A stretch of 64,000 bases of DNA, from NCBI RefSeq assembly GCF_038050405.1, contig NZ_CP150900.1, forward strand, positions 2,108,001 through 2,172,000. The letters are read 5' to 3'. Source of the DNA: Paraburkholderia sp. IMGN_8 (GTDB lineage: Bacteria > Pseudomonadota > Gammaproteobacteria > Burkholderiales > Burkholderiaceae). Position numbers and translations under genes: made by a program. The notes under the pieces were generated by a model. That model was not told the DNA's origin, did no database searches, and saw nothing but the letters and a program-made list of their open reading frames with translations. Below, piece by piece: positions 17,781-27,255 of this stretch (position 1 is its first letter; each line of letters begins with the position of its first letter).

Positions 17781-18284
17781 TTATGGCTTCACAGCCGCCT
17801 CATCAGCCGGAGCCTGCTTCCCGGCCCCCTTACCATGGTGCCGATGCTCGCCGCCAGGCTGATGAAAAGTCGCATCAGCAAGCTTCTTCTGTTCCGGAGA
17901 AAAACTGCTATACAGCGGATCAAACGCGTCGACCAGTTTCTTCATGCCATCCGCATGAGCTTGTGCGATAGTCGCGTACTGCTTCATATCGTCCACCGCT
18001 GACAGGTTCGTCGCATCCCTGCGCTGCTTAAACAACTGCCCCATCGTCTCACCGTTATTGCGCATGACATCGGCAAACGCGTTCCATTGCGATTCCTGCG
18101 CCGAGGTGATCTTCAATTGCGTGTGCAGGTAGGTGATGCGGTCTTCGACATTGCGCTCGTGACCAGCTTTGGCGGCAGGTGCCGAAGCGGCCGCGCTCAC
18201 CGGTGCCGATGCCGGCGCGGAAGTTTGTGCGAATGCACCGCTCATGGCGAGTGCGGAGGTCAGCATAACCAGTGCTTTTTTCAT
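17781..18284 (-). CDS. Spy/CpxP-like periplasmic protein (LTXXQ type)
   Basis: A 167-residue exported protein. Residues 1-20 (MKKALVMLTSALAMSGAFAQ) are a signal peptide, followed by an Ala/Ser/Pro linker. The helical body contains two LTxxQ-like motifs: KITSAQESQW and FSPEQKKLAD. The family includes Spy and CpxP, periplasmic chaperones induced by envelope stress. A His-rich stretch (GGEHRHHGKG) near the end may bind metal. AGGGAG lies upstream of the ATG at 18284. It is divergent from a LysR gene. Confidence 0.82.
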   Translation of the reverse strand: MKKALVMLTSALAMSGAFAQTSAPASAPVSAAASAPAAKAGHERNVEDRITYLHTQLKITSAQESQWNAFADVMRNNGETMGQLFKQRRDATNLSAVDDMKQYATIAQAHADGMKKLVDAFDPLYSSFSPEQKKLADATFHQPGGEHRHHGKGAGKQAPADEAAVKP

Positions 18285-18404
18285 CGAAACTCCCTGATGT
18301 CTGTTCGAATTGGGACAAGGCGCGCATGGCGAGCGGCCCACCACGCGTCTAGGCGGCCGGCTGCCCGCTTCGCCGTCGCCGCTATTAGTATCACGATATC
18401 CCTA

Positions 18405-18420
18405 CACTGCGGCTGCAGTG
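18405..18420. promoter_or_regulatory. Palindrome in the Spy-like/LysR divergent region
   Basis: CACTGC and GCAGTG arms around GGCT, 40 bases before the LysR start and about 120 bases before the Spy-like start. It could be a LysR operator, but no match to a known site is claimed. Confidence 0.35.
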
Positions 18421-18459
18421 CGACAAACGCTTACAACCGAAACGAACAGGAAATAGCCG

Positions 18460-19344
18460 GTGGATAAATTCGTCAGCATGGAAATCTTCGTCGCCGTGGT
18501 AGAGGCGGGCAGTCTGACGGCAGCAGCCGAGCGTTTCGATATTTCATCGGCAATGGTGGGTAAACACATCCGCTCGCTCGAAACCCGGCTCGCGACGCGG
18601 CTGCTCACGCGCACCACGCGTCGTCAAAGTCTGACGGAGATCGGTCGCCAGTATTACGAGCGGTGCAAGCGGGTTCTGGCCGACGTGAAGGAGGCGGAGT
18701 CGCTTGCCGAGGCGATGGCGGCCGCGCCGCGCGGCGTCCTCAAGGTGACGGTGCCGCTGACCTACGGCGTCGAAGTGTTCGCCCCGGCGATGACCGATTA
18801 TCTGACCGCCTGGCCGGACGTAACCCTCGAACTGGATCTGTCGAATCGCGTGATCGATCTGGTGGACGAGGGTTTCGACGCGTCAGTGCGAATCGGTCAT
18901 CTGCCGGATTCGAGTTTTGTCGCGCGGCCGTTGAAGCCGTACCGGATGCGCGCGTGTGCGTCGCCGGCGTATCTGCAGCGCGCCGGCACGCCGCGCACAC
19001 CTGCAGATCTGACGCGGCACGAATGCCTGGGCTTTCTGGATTGGGGCCGCGAAGGCTTGTGGCGCCTCGGCGGCGAGAGCGCTGACGAAACCCAGCTGCG
19101 CGCCGGCCGGTTTCGGGCCAATAACGGCCAGGCACTGAAAGTCGCCGCGTTGCGCGGCTTCGGGCTGGTGTTGCAGCCAGAAGCGCTGCTCGCCAAGGAG
19201 ATTGCCAGCGGCGAACTGGTGTCCGTGCTCGAGGACTATCTGCCCGACGGCGCGCCCGTCCATCTGATCTACCCGCGCGATCGCCGCGCGACGCCCAAGC
19301 TCACCACCTTCATCGATTTCGTGATCGAGCGGTTCGGCGCCTGA
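18460..19344 (+). CDS. LysR-family transcriptional regulator
   Basis: A 294-residue LysR protein starting with GTG. The N terminus, MDKFVSMEIFVAVVEAGSL, is the usual opening of the CrgA/DsdC-like subgroup, so the GTG is preferred over the internal ATG at 18478; AGGA lies upstream. The helix-turn-helix is complete (TAAAERFDISSAMVGKHIRS), and the effector domain carries NRVIDLVDEGFDASVRIG and CASPAYLQRAGTP. It is divergent from the Spy-like gene, which is the obvious candidate target, but many members of this group act elsewhere. Confidence 0.87.
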   Translation: MDKFVSMEIFVAVVEAGSLTAAAERFDISSAMVGKHIRSLETRLATRLLTRTTRRQSLTEIGRQYYERCKRVLADVKEAESLAEAMAAAPRGVLKVTVPLTYGVEVFAPAMTDYLTAWPDVTLELDLSNRVIDLVDEGFDASVRIGHLPDSSFVARPLKPYRMRACASPAYLQRAGTPRTPADLTRHECLGFLDWGREGLWRLGGESADETQLRAGRFRANNGQALKVAALRGFGLVLQPEALLAKEIASGELVSVLEDYLPDGAPVHLIYPRDRRATPKLTTFIDFVIERFGA

Positions 19345-19461
19345 GGTTCGGCGTATGAGGTTCGGTGCATGAACGAGCGGTTCGTTGTTCCTTTGCTCGC
19401 CGCTCGATGCTGAAGACGCGCGATAATCCGCTCCATTGCTGACCAACTTCTTTCGCCCTCG

Positions 19462-19920
19462 ATGAGACCTCCGCGCCTCGACCAACTCGACGACCTCGAC
19501 CGCAACCTCGTTGCGCTGCTACAAACCAACGCCCGCGAGAGCGTCGCCAATCTCGCGCGCCAGCTGGACGTGGCGCGCACCACCGTGATTGCGCGCATCG
19601 CGCGGCTCGAACGCAGCAACGTGATCGCGGGCTATAGCGTGCGGCTCGGCCAGGACGTGCTCGACTCGAGCATCTACGCGTACGTCGGCATCATCATCGC
19701 GCCGAAGTACGGGCCGGCGGTGCAGAAGCGCCTTGGCAAGATGCCGGAGGTGCAGCTGCTGTGCGCGGTGAGCGGCGAGTTCGACTACGTCGCCTGGTTG
19801 CGCGCCGATTCGCCCGACCGGCTCAACGATCTGCTCGACCAGATCGGCGAACTGGAAGGGGTGGAACGGACCACGACCTCGATCATCCTGGCGCGCAAGA
19901 TCGACCGGGGAATGGTGTGA
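19462..19920 (+). CDS. Lrp/AsnC-family transcriptional regulator
   Basis: A 152-residue Lrp-type regulator. The N-terminal helix-turn-helix (LDDLDRNLVALLQTNARESV, ANLARQLDVARTTVIARIAR) and the C-terminal RAM effector domain (YAYVGIIIAPKYGPAV, VSGEFDYVAWLRA) are both complete. Such proteins sense amino acids. It lies 224 bases upstream of the lysine dehydrogenase-like gene on the same strand, so control of that gene in response to lysine or a related amino acid is a reasonable guess. Confidence 0.88.
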   Translation: MRPPRLDQLDDLDRNLVALLQTNARESVANLARQLDVARTTVIARIARLERSNVIAGYSVRLGQDVLDSSIYAYVGIIIAPKYGPAVQKRLGKMPEVQLLCAVSGEFDYVAWLRADSPDRLNDLLDQIGELEGVERTTTSIILARKIDRGMV

Positions 19921-19975
19921 TCGTGAGCCCCGGTTTTTACACCGTTTTTATACGTTTTCGACATATCGACTGACT

Positions 19976-19996
19976 ACTTCGTCATAACGTCGAAGT
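19976..19996. promoter_or_regulatory. Candidate Lrp-type operator
   Basis: ACTTCG and CGAAGT arms nine bases apart, with outer GACT (19972) and AGTC (20001) also inverted. The stretch is A/T-richer than its surroundings and lies between the Lrp gene and the dehydrogenase it may control. Confidence 0.45.
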
Positions 19997-20078
19997 CTAT
20001 AGTCATAGCGCAGCATTTTGTGCGTATGAACTGTTTTTGCTTCTCCCTAAACTGTGTCTCAAGGGTTCAGCCCGCAGG

Positions 20079-20100
20079 GCGCGGCGCTTAAGCGCCGCGC
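20079..20100. promoter_or_regulatory. Perfect 22-base palindrome before the dehydrogenase gene
   Basis: The two halves, GCGCGGCGCTT and AAGCGCCGCGC, join without a spacer, 44 bases before the ATG. It would form a strong hairpin in the 5' leader or serve as a protein site. Confidence 0.5.
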
Positions 20101-20144
20101 ACTTCCCAAGCTCGAGACAGCACACAGAAAACAAGGAGAAGCGC

Positions 20145-21242
20145 ATGAAAGTAGCCATCGTTGGCGCAGGTTTGATCGGTCACACCATCGCCCACATGTT
20201 GCGTGAGACCGGCGACTACGACGTCGTCGCGTTCGACCGCGATCAGAACGCGCTCGACAAGCTCGCCGCCCAGGGCATCCCGACCCGCCGCGTCGATTCC
20301 GCCGATGCCGCCGCGCTGCGCGCTGCCGTGCAAGGTTTCGATGCGCTCGTCAACGCGCTGCCGTACTACCTTGCGGTGAATGTTGCGTCGGCGGCCAAGG
20401 GCGCGGGCGTCCATTACTTCGATCTGACCGAAGACGTGCGCGCCACCCACGCAATCCGCGCGATCGCCGACGACGCCGATCACGCCTTCATGCCGCAGTG
20501 CGGCCTGGCACCGGGCTTCATCGGCATCGCCGCGCACGAACTGGCGAACCGCTTCACGGAAATCCGCGACGTCAAGATGCGCGTGGGTGCGTTGCCGGAG
20601 TTCCCGACCAATGCACTGAAGTACAACCTGACGTGGAGCGTCGACGGCCTGATCAACGAGTATTGCCAGCCATGCGAGGCGATTCGCGACAGCCGCACGC
20701 AGTGGGTGCAGCCGCTCGAAGGCCTCGAACATTTCTCGCTCGACGGCACCGAATACGAAGCCTTCAACACGTCAGGCGGCCTTGGCACGCTGTGCGAAAC
20801 GCTGTCCGGCCGGGTCGAATCGCTCGACTACAAGTCGGTGCGCTATCCGGGCCACCGCAACCTGATGCAGTTCCTGCTCGAGGATCTTCGTCTTTCCAGC
20901 GACCGCGACACGCTCAAGAACATCATGCGCCGTTCGGTGCCTTCGACCGCCCAGGACGTCGTGCTGGTATTCATCACTGTGAGCGGCATGCGCGACGGTC
21001 AACTGGTGCAGGAGGTCTTCACCCGCAAGATCTTCGCGAAGACGGTGTGCGGCGTGGCGATGAGCGCGATCCAGATCACCACGGCCGGCGCGATGTGCGC
21101 GGTGCTCGATCTGTTCCGCGAGAAGAAGCTGCCGCAAAGCGGCTTTGTGCGCCAGGAGCAGGTGTCGCTGCGCGACTTCCTCGCGAACCGCTTCGGCCAG
21201 TTGTACGAAGGGCAGTCGCTGGATGCGATGGCGACGGTATAA
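20145..21242 (+). CDS. Saccharopine dehydrogenase family protein, lysine 6-dehydrogenase-like
   Basis: A 365-residue oxidoreductase. It opens with the Rossmann strand MKVAIVGAGLIGHTIAHML. The body has AGVHYFDLTEDV and CGLAPGFIGIAAHEL, then YNLTWSVDGLINEYCQP and AFNTSGGLGTLCETL followed by VESLDYKSVRYPGH, an order shared with bacterial lysine 6-dehydrogenases of similar length. These convert lysine to an aminoadipate semialdehyde precursor using NAD. Substrate identity is inference; other saccharopine dehydrogenase-like enzymes share the fold. AAGGAGA precedes the ATG at 20145, and a terminator follows the gene. The upstream Lrp gene is a likely regulator. Confidence 0.78.
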   Translation: MKVAIVGAGLIGHTIAHMLRETGDYDVVAFDRDQNALDKLAAQGIPTRRVDSADAAALRAAVQGFDALVNALPYYLAVNVASAAKGAGVHYFDLTEDVRATHAIRAIADDADHAFMPQCGLAPGFIGIAAHELANRFTEIRDVKMRVGALPEFPTNALKYNLTWSVDGLINEYCQPCEAIRDSRTQWVQPLEGLEHFSLDGTEYEAFNTSGGLGTLCETLSGRVESLDYKSVRYPGHRNLMQFLLEDLRLSSDRDTLKNIMRRSVPSTAQDVVLVFITVSGMRDGQLVQEVFTRKIFAKTVCGVAMSAIQITTAGAMCAVLDLFREKKLPQSGFVRQEQVSLRDFLANRFGQLYEGQSLDAMATV

Positions 21243-21341
21243 GCCGTCACTGTCATCGTAAGGCTCACAACCGGGGGCCGTGCGGCAACGCGGTCATGTC
21301 TGCCGCGAGCAAGGAAGAAGGCCTCGCAGAGGGCCAACCGA

Positions 21342-21362
21342 ACGCCCCGCCAAGCGGGGCGT
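21342..21362 (+). terminator. Rho-independent terminator of the dehydrogenase gene
   Basis: A nine-base G/C stem (ACGCCCCGC with GCGGGGCGT) around a CAA loop, followed by ctttgttt. It lies 100 bases past the stop codon and also stands in front of the convergent ATPase gene end. Confidence 0.85.
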
Positions 21363-21382
21363 CTTTGTTTCGGATGGCGATG

Positions 21383-22003
21383 CTACGCCGGCACGGGTGG
21401 CGGCTTCGTCCCCCACGCCTGCGGTTCGCCTACGATCCGCTCGAGCAACGCTTCGTAGTCCGCGTTAGTTGGCGCGGTATTGTCGAACATCAACAGGTCT
21501 TCGCAAATGTCGCCGCCCGGCACGAAGCGGCGTTGCCGATACTCGTCCCAATGCGCGAGTTTGTATGCGTCGTTCGGATTGCCGCGGTCGACGATACGCT
21601 GATGCGCCAGCTCTTCCGACGTATAGACCCACACGACCCGCAGCGCCACATCCGCGCCGACACCCAGCCACGCGCGATCGAACAGGCGCCGCTCGCGAAC
21701 TTCACGCGAGAGCGGCCCGACCACCAGCGCGCTCACACCGAGTTCGAGATTGTCGCGAGCGGTATCGAGCAGGCCGCGATACTCCGCGTCGCGCAGGTGC
21801 TGCAGAAAAAGCGGACTGTCGCGGTCGTTCGGATCGCCGGTCAGCATGGCCATGGCGGTCGCGCTGTAACTGCCGTACAGCGTATCTTTATCGAGCAGGC
21901 AGAAGGGCGAGGCGCTCGCGCTCATCAGCGGGCCGATCAGTTTCTTTGCCAACGTGGTCTTGCCGGTGCCTGCGTGACCGCAGACGAAAATCAGATAGGT
22001 CAC
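21383..22003 (-). CDS. P-loop ATPase/kinase-like protein
   Basis: A 206-residue cytoplasmic protein with a Walker A motif GHAGTGKTT at 9-17 and a hydrophobic strand before it (MTYLIFVC). The segment ALRVVWVYTSEELAHQRIVDRGNP resembles the lid and base-recognition region of small-molecule kinases such as gluconate or adenylylsulfate kinase relatives. Substrate is unknown. It starts with GTG, which overlaps the stop of the cydX-like gene (GTGA). This makes translational coupling to that membrane peptide likely, an odd pairing. Confidence 0.75.
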   Translation of the reverse strand: MTYLIFVCGHAGTGKTTLAKKLIGPLMSASASPFCLLDKDTLYGSYSATAMAMLTGDPNDRDSPLFLQHLRDAEYRGLLDTARDNLELGVSALVVGPLSREVRERRLFDRAWLGVGADVALRVVWVYTSEELAHQRIVDRGNPNDAYKLAHWDEYRQRRFVPGGDICEDLLMFDNTAPTNADYEALLERIVGEPQAWGTKPPPVPA

Positions 22004-22158
22004 GAAGGCGTGTCCGCGGGAGTGTCTGGCGGGCTGCCGTGCGGGTCGGCGCGCAACGGCTCACGCGCGAATGTGTCGTTGGCTTCGAGCCACATCACAT
22101 TGATGATGCCGAAGCCCAAGGCCACACCGATGCCGAGAATCCAGCTGAAATACCACAT
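22000..22158 (-). CDS. cydX: CydX-like cytochrome bd oxidase small subunit
   Basis: A 52-residue single-pass membrane peptide, MWYFSWILGIGVALGFGIIN followed by VMWLEAND and a polar tail. The N-terminal MWYFSWILG, the central small-residue helix and the WLE after the helix are the hallmark of CydX/YbgT, the small subunit that stabilises the haem site of cytochrome bd oxidase. AAGGAGA lies six bases upstream. No cydA or cydB is next to it: upstream is a divergent lipoprotein gene, and downstream the overlapping P-loop ATPase. So it is an orphan copy, or it has been recruited to another partner. Confidence 0.8.
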   Translation of the reverse strand: MWYFSWILGIGVALGFGIINVMWLEANDTFAREPLRADPHGSPPDTPADTPS

Positions 22159-22386
22159 TGCAGTCTCCTTGATCGTATGTCCGGCGTGGCGCAGAGTGAG
22201 ACGTTACGCGAAGCCGGTACAGCGAAGCAAACATGCTGGCAAACAAAGGTAGCACGCGGTGGCCCCGAGGGTAAATCCGCAGTCCGCAGCGCCCACACAG
22301 CAGCCCTTTGCAGCGATCATGAAGAAAGACGCTACGCCGCGCAAGAGTGAGAAGTGACACGACAACCAACAACAGGGAGACCCAGC

Positions 22387-22827
22387 ATGCCGCCCCGCCC
22401 GCACTTCCGCTGCAAAGCCATGCTGCTCGCATACGCCATCGCGTCGCTGGCCGGTTGCGCCTCGACGCCCGCCGAGCCTGTCCCGTTCAGGGAAGTGCCG
22501 TCAGCGCGCATCGTCAAGCGAGGCTATACGCAGCCCGCGGCCGGACTGATTGCCGTGGATGTGCGCCGTGAGCGTTCGCGCGACGTTATCGTCCGGTTTC
22601 GCGATGCATTGGTGTATATCGACGGCGAGCAGGTCACCGATCTGATGAACGGCGAGCATGTGGTCTTCTATCTGAGCCCGGGCGTGCATCGCATTGGCGT
22701 GTCCACGCAGTTCGATCCGGTTGTCGAGTTGCAATTCACGGTGACGGCGGATACACGCTACACGAACCGCGCTTCGGTTACGTTCGGCCAGGATCACCGC
22801 ATCGCCTTGCGCCGCGTCGCCCTGTAA
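22387..22827 (+). CDS. Predicted lipoprotein
   Basis: A 146-residue protein with a lipoprotein signal: a basic start, hydrophobic stretch and lipobox LAGC with Cys24 as the lipidation site. The mature part is beta-rich and contains FRDALVYIDGEQVTDLMNGE and VVFYLSPGVHRIGVS, a pattern seen in small PEGA-like or DUF2846-like carbohydrate/surface domains. The start MPPRPHF is chosen for the GGGAG site upstream. It is divergent from cydX. Location is inferred as the cell envelope; function unknown. Confidence 0.7.
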   Translation: MPPRPHFRCKAMLLAYAIASLAGCASTPAEPVPFREVPSARIVKRGYTQPAAGLIAVDVRRERSRDVIVRFRDALVYIDGEQVTDLMNGEHVVFYLSPGVHRIGVSTQFDPVVELQFTVTADTRYTNRASVTFGQDHRIALRRVAL

Positions 22828-23008
22828 CACGCCCGGCACCAGGTACGCACCACGCCGCTCCGCTTCCCGGTTTGACAATTCGATACATGAGGTTCACTCA
22901 GAGCACTTAACATGGCGGCTATCGCGTATTCGCCCATGCAGACCTGACGCCTCGCTGATGCACACTGCGACGGCGGCCGGTCCGTTTCCGTTTTCAAGGT
23001 AATCCAAC

Positions 23009-23986
23009 ATGCTGATCAATTGCGCCGCCTATCAGGACGGCCGGAAGCTGGCTGACATCGAGATCGACAACATCAGTGACTACGTAGCGCGGCCCGAGTG
23101 CTTCGTATGGGTTGCGCTGAAAGACCCGGGTCCCGGCGAACTGGCCGTGATGAAACACGAGTTCGGCCTGCACGAGCTCGCGATCGAGGACGCGCAAAAC
23201 GGCCATCAGCGCCCGAAAATCGAGGAATACGGCGAGTCGCTATTCGCCGTGCTGCACACCGTCGAGATGGACGAAGAAGGCGAACTGCTGATCGGCGAAG
23301 TCGACGTGTTCGTCGGGCGCAACTATGTGCTCTCGGTGCGGCGCGGCAGCCGCGTCGGCTTTCAGAATGTGCGCGCCCGCTGCGAACGTGAGCCGAATTT
23401 GCTTAAAGAAGGATCGGCGTTCGTGCTGTACGCGCTGGCCGATGACGTCGTCGATCGCTATTTCCCGGTCATCGAGGCGATGAACACCGAGATCGAGGCG
23501 CTCGAAGACCGCATCTTCGAGCGCAATAATTCGGCGGCCTCGCGTGCGGTCATCGAGGATCTGTACTCGCTCAAGCGGCGCCTCGTGATCCTCCAGCATC
23601 ACATCACGCCCTTGCAGGAAGCGATCAGCAAGCTGACGGGCGGCCGCATTCCGAGCATCTGCGACGGCATGCAAGCTTACTTTCGCGACGTCTACGATCA
23701 CCTCGAGCGGATTGTCAGAACCATCGAGGGCAGGCGCGAAATGGTCGTCACCGCGGTACAGGTCAATCTGGGGATGATCTCGCTCGCCGAGAGCGAGGTG
23801 ACCAAGCGTCTCGGCTCGTTCGCCGCGCTGTTCGCGGTGCCCACCATGATCGCGGGCATCTACGGAATGAACTTCCAGAGCATCCCCGAGTTGCACTACA
23901 AGTTCGGTTATCCGGTCTGTCTGGCCGTCATGCTGACGGTCGACCTGGTGCTGTTCTGGCGCTTCCGCAAAGCAGGCTGGCTATAA
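23009..23986 (+). CDS. corA: Magnesium/cobalt transporter CorA
   Basis: A 325-residue protein with the CorA layout: a soluble N-terminal domain rich in acidic residues, a long helical stretch (VIEAMNTEIEALEDRIF and onwards), then two membrane helices at the C terminus. The YGMN signature is at 285-288 between the helices, and the end FWRFRKAGWL is typical. It forms a pentameric divalent-cation channel in the inner membrane. AAGGTAA precedes the ATG. A single gene, with its own upstream region. Confidence 0.93.
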   Translation: MLINCAAYQDGRKLADIEIDNISDYVARPECFVWVALKDPGPGELAVMKHEFGLHELAIEDAQNGHQRPKIEEYGESLFAVLHTVEMDEEGELLIGEVDVFVGRNYVLSVRRGSRVGFQNVRARCEREPNLLKEGSAFVLYALADDVVDRYFPVIEAMNTEIEALEDRIFERNNSAASRAVIEDLYSLKRRLVILQHHITPLQEAISKLTGGRIPSICDGMQAYFRDVYDHLERIVRTIEGRREMVVTAVQVNLGMISLAESEVTKRLGSFAALFAVPTMIAGIYGMNFQSIPELHYKFGYPVCLAVMLTVDLVLFWRFRKAGWL

Positions 23987-24117
23987 GGCCGGTCGCCGCT
24001 GAACCACGCTGAGCCACCCTGATTCACCCCCATTCGCCCTGAGCATCGCGCCCCGCTTCGATCGCCCGGCGTTGTCCGGGCTTGCATCGTGCGCAATAAA
24101 AGTCCAGCATAAGCGGC

Positions 24118-24146
24118 CCGCCGGCTGCAAGCCTTGCAGCCGGCGG
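24118..24146. terminator. Hairpin downstream of corA
   Basis: A perfect 13-base stem (CCGCCGGCTGCAA and its inverse) with a three-base loop. No T-run follows, so termination is only possible; it may instead stabilise mRNA ends. Confidence 0.45.
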
Positions 24147-24330
24147 CAACCATCTGCTACGCACGGACCGAGCGAGGGACCTTTGCCAAAACGCTACCTG
24201 CCGGTGCGCTTACCCAGCACGCCGGTGCGAATCGATCGACCGCACCGCACGGACGCGCAGTCTGCGCGCCTGTGCACTGCAACACTGCGAATCGTTGACA
24301 TTCCGAACAGACTGCGCTGAGAATAGGCCT

Positions 24331-24344
24331 CGCAAACGTTTGCG
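24331..24344. promoter_or_regulatory. LacI-type operator upstream of rbsB
   Basis: CGCAAACGTTTGCG is a perfect 14-base palindrome with the central CG of LacI/GalR operators and the AAACGTTT core seen in RbsR sites. It lies about 50 bases before the rbsB start. The RbsR-like regulator in the same operon is the obvious binder. Confidence 0.8.
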
Positions 24345-24396
24345 CGCAACTAAAAATACGGCTCGTTCGCGGGCCCTGACAACTTTGGAGATATGC

Positions 24397-25359
24397 ATGA
24401 GCCATCGCATTCGCCGCCGCCTGCTGGCGGCCGCTGTCCTCGTCACTGCCACTGCCGCTTTGCCGCTTTCCACCGCGTACGCGCAAAGCGCGCCCGCCCA
24501 CAAGCCGAAGGTCGCGCTGGTGATGAAGTCGCTCGCGAACGAGTTTTTCCTGACGATGGAAAATGGCGCGAAGGACTACCAGAAACACAATCCCGCGCAG
24601 TTCGATCTGATCACCAACGGCATCAAGGACGAGACCGATACCGCGAACCAGATCCGCATCGTCGAACAGATGATCGTTTCGAAGGTCGACGCGATCGTGC
24701 TGGCCCCGGCTGATTCGAAGGCGCTGGTACCGGTCGTCAAGAAAGCGGTCGATGCGGGGATCATCGTCGTGAACATCGACAACCGGCTCGACCCGGATGT
24801 GCTCAAGTCGAAAGACCTGAACGTGCCGTTCGTCGGACCGGATAACCGCAAGGGCGCGCAGAAGGTCGGCGACGACCTGGCCAAGAAGCTGAAGGCGGGC
24901 GACGAGGTCGGGATTCTTGAAGGCGTGTCGACCACCACCAACGCACAGCAGCGCACCGCGGGCTTCAAGGACGCGATGCAGACCGTCGGCGCGAAGGTCG
25001 TCTCGGTGCAATCGGGCGAATGGGAAATCGACAAGGGCAACGCGGTGGCGTCTGCCATGCTCAACGAATATCCGAACCTGAAGGCACTGCTCGCCGGTAA
25101 CGACAACATGGCGATCGGCGCGGTTTCGGCCGTGCGCGCGGCGGGCAAGCAAGGCAAGGTGATGGTGGTCGGCTACGACAACATCGGCGCGATCAAGCCG
25201 ATGCTGAAGGACGGCCGCGTGCTCGCCACGGCTGACCAGTACGCTGCCAAGCAGGCCGTGTTCGGTATTGATACCGCGCTGAAGGCGCTCAATGAGCACA
25301 AGAAGCAGTCGCAGTTGTCCGGCGTGGTGGAAACGCCGGTTGATCTGGTGACGAAGTAA
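24397..25359 (+). CDS. rbsB: Ribose ABC transporter, periplasmic binding protein
   Basis: A 320-residue exported protein. A signal peptide covers residues 1-29 (basic start, hydrophobic core, AYAQS cleavage region). The mature protein is a type I sugar-binding protein: KVALVMKSLANEFFLTMENG, then PADSKALVPVVKKAVDAGI and VNIDNRLD, then FVGPDNRKGAQKVGDD, close to RbsB. The order of genes after it and the ribokinase at the end point to ribose. GGAG precedes the ATG. The operon reads rbsB-A-C-R-K. Confidence 0.87.
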   Translation: MSHRIRRRLLAAAVLVTATAALPLSTAYAQSAPAHKPKVALVMKSLANEFFLTMENGAKDYQKHNPAQFDLITNGIKDETDTANQIRIVEQMIVSKVDAIVLAPADSKALVPVVKKAVDAGIIVVNIDNRLDPDVLKSKDLNVPFVGPDNRKGAQKVGDDLAKKLKAGDEVGILEGVSTTTNAQQRTAGFKDAMQTVGAKVVSVQSGEWEIDKGNAVASAMLNEYPNLKALLAGNDNMAIGAVSAVRAAGKQGKVMVVGYDNIGAIKPMLKDGRVLATADQYAAKQAVFGIDTALKALNEHKKQSQLSGVVETPVDLVTK

Positions 25360-25659
25360 GCATCGGGCGGTAAGCCCGGGTACATGGATTCGCGGATTCG
25401 CGCATACGCCGCTGTACGGTATATGCGCGGTGGATCATGCGAATCCGTGTCAATTCAATAAACGCTCAAGAAACCTGCTGCGCCGCCGTTAAAGCCAGAG
25501 GTAAGCGTCATGACGGTGGCTGCGCGGCGGGAGGGTGCGTGGCCGAAAGCGCCTGCGCATTCCGCGCATTGGGCCGGCATGACACGTGGCGGCCGGTAGG
25601 TTGCTTCATTCGAGCGAATCGCATGAAGCCTCTTCGAGCGCCCCGGAACCAGGATTGCA
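25360..25659 (+). other. rbsB-rbsA intergenic region with structured RNA potential
   Basis: 300 bases without a gene. The segment 25394-25446 can fold as a stem of GGATTCGC with GCGAATCC, enclosing GCGCATA with TATGCGC. Such a structure between a binding-protein gene and its ATPase gene is commonly used to lower expression of the downstream genes; this role is inferred. Confidence 0.5.

Positions 25660-27251
<1,592 letters not shown>

Positions 27252-27255
<4 letters not shown>

Larger units (their letters stand above)
23987..24396. other. Intergenic region between corA and rbsB
   Basis: Apart from the hairpin at 24118-24146 and the LacI-type operator at 24331-24344, I see no gene in these 410 bases. 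The shorter inverted CCCGG/CCGGG near 24065-24080 may be part of the corA termination region. Confidence 0.5.

Noticed and set aside
24118..24146. tRNA or small structured RNA gene after corA
   Set aside because: A single simple hairpin without the cloverleaf or conserved tRNA positions.
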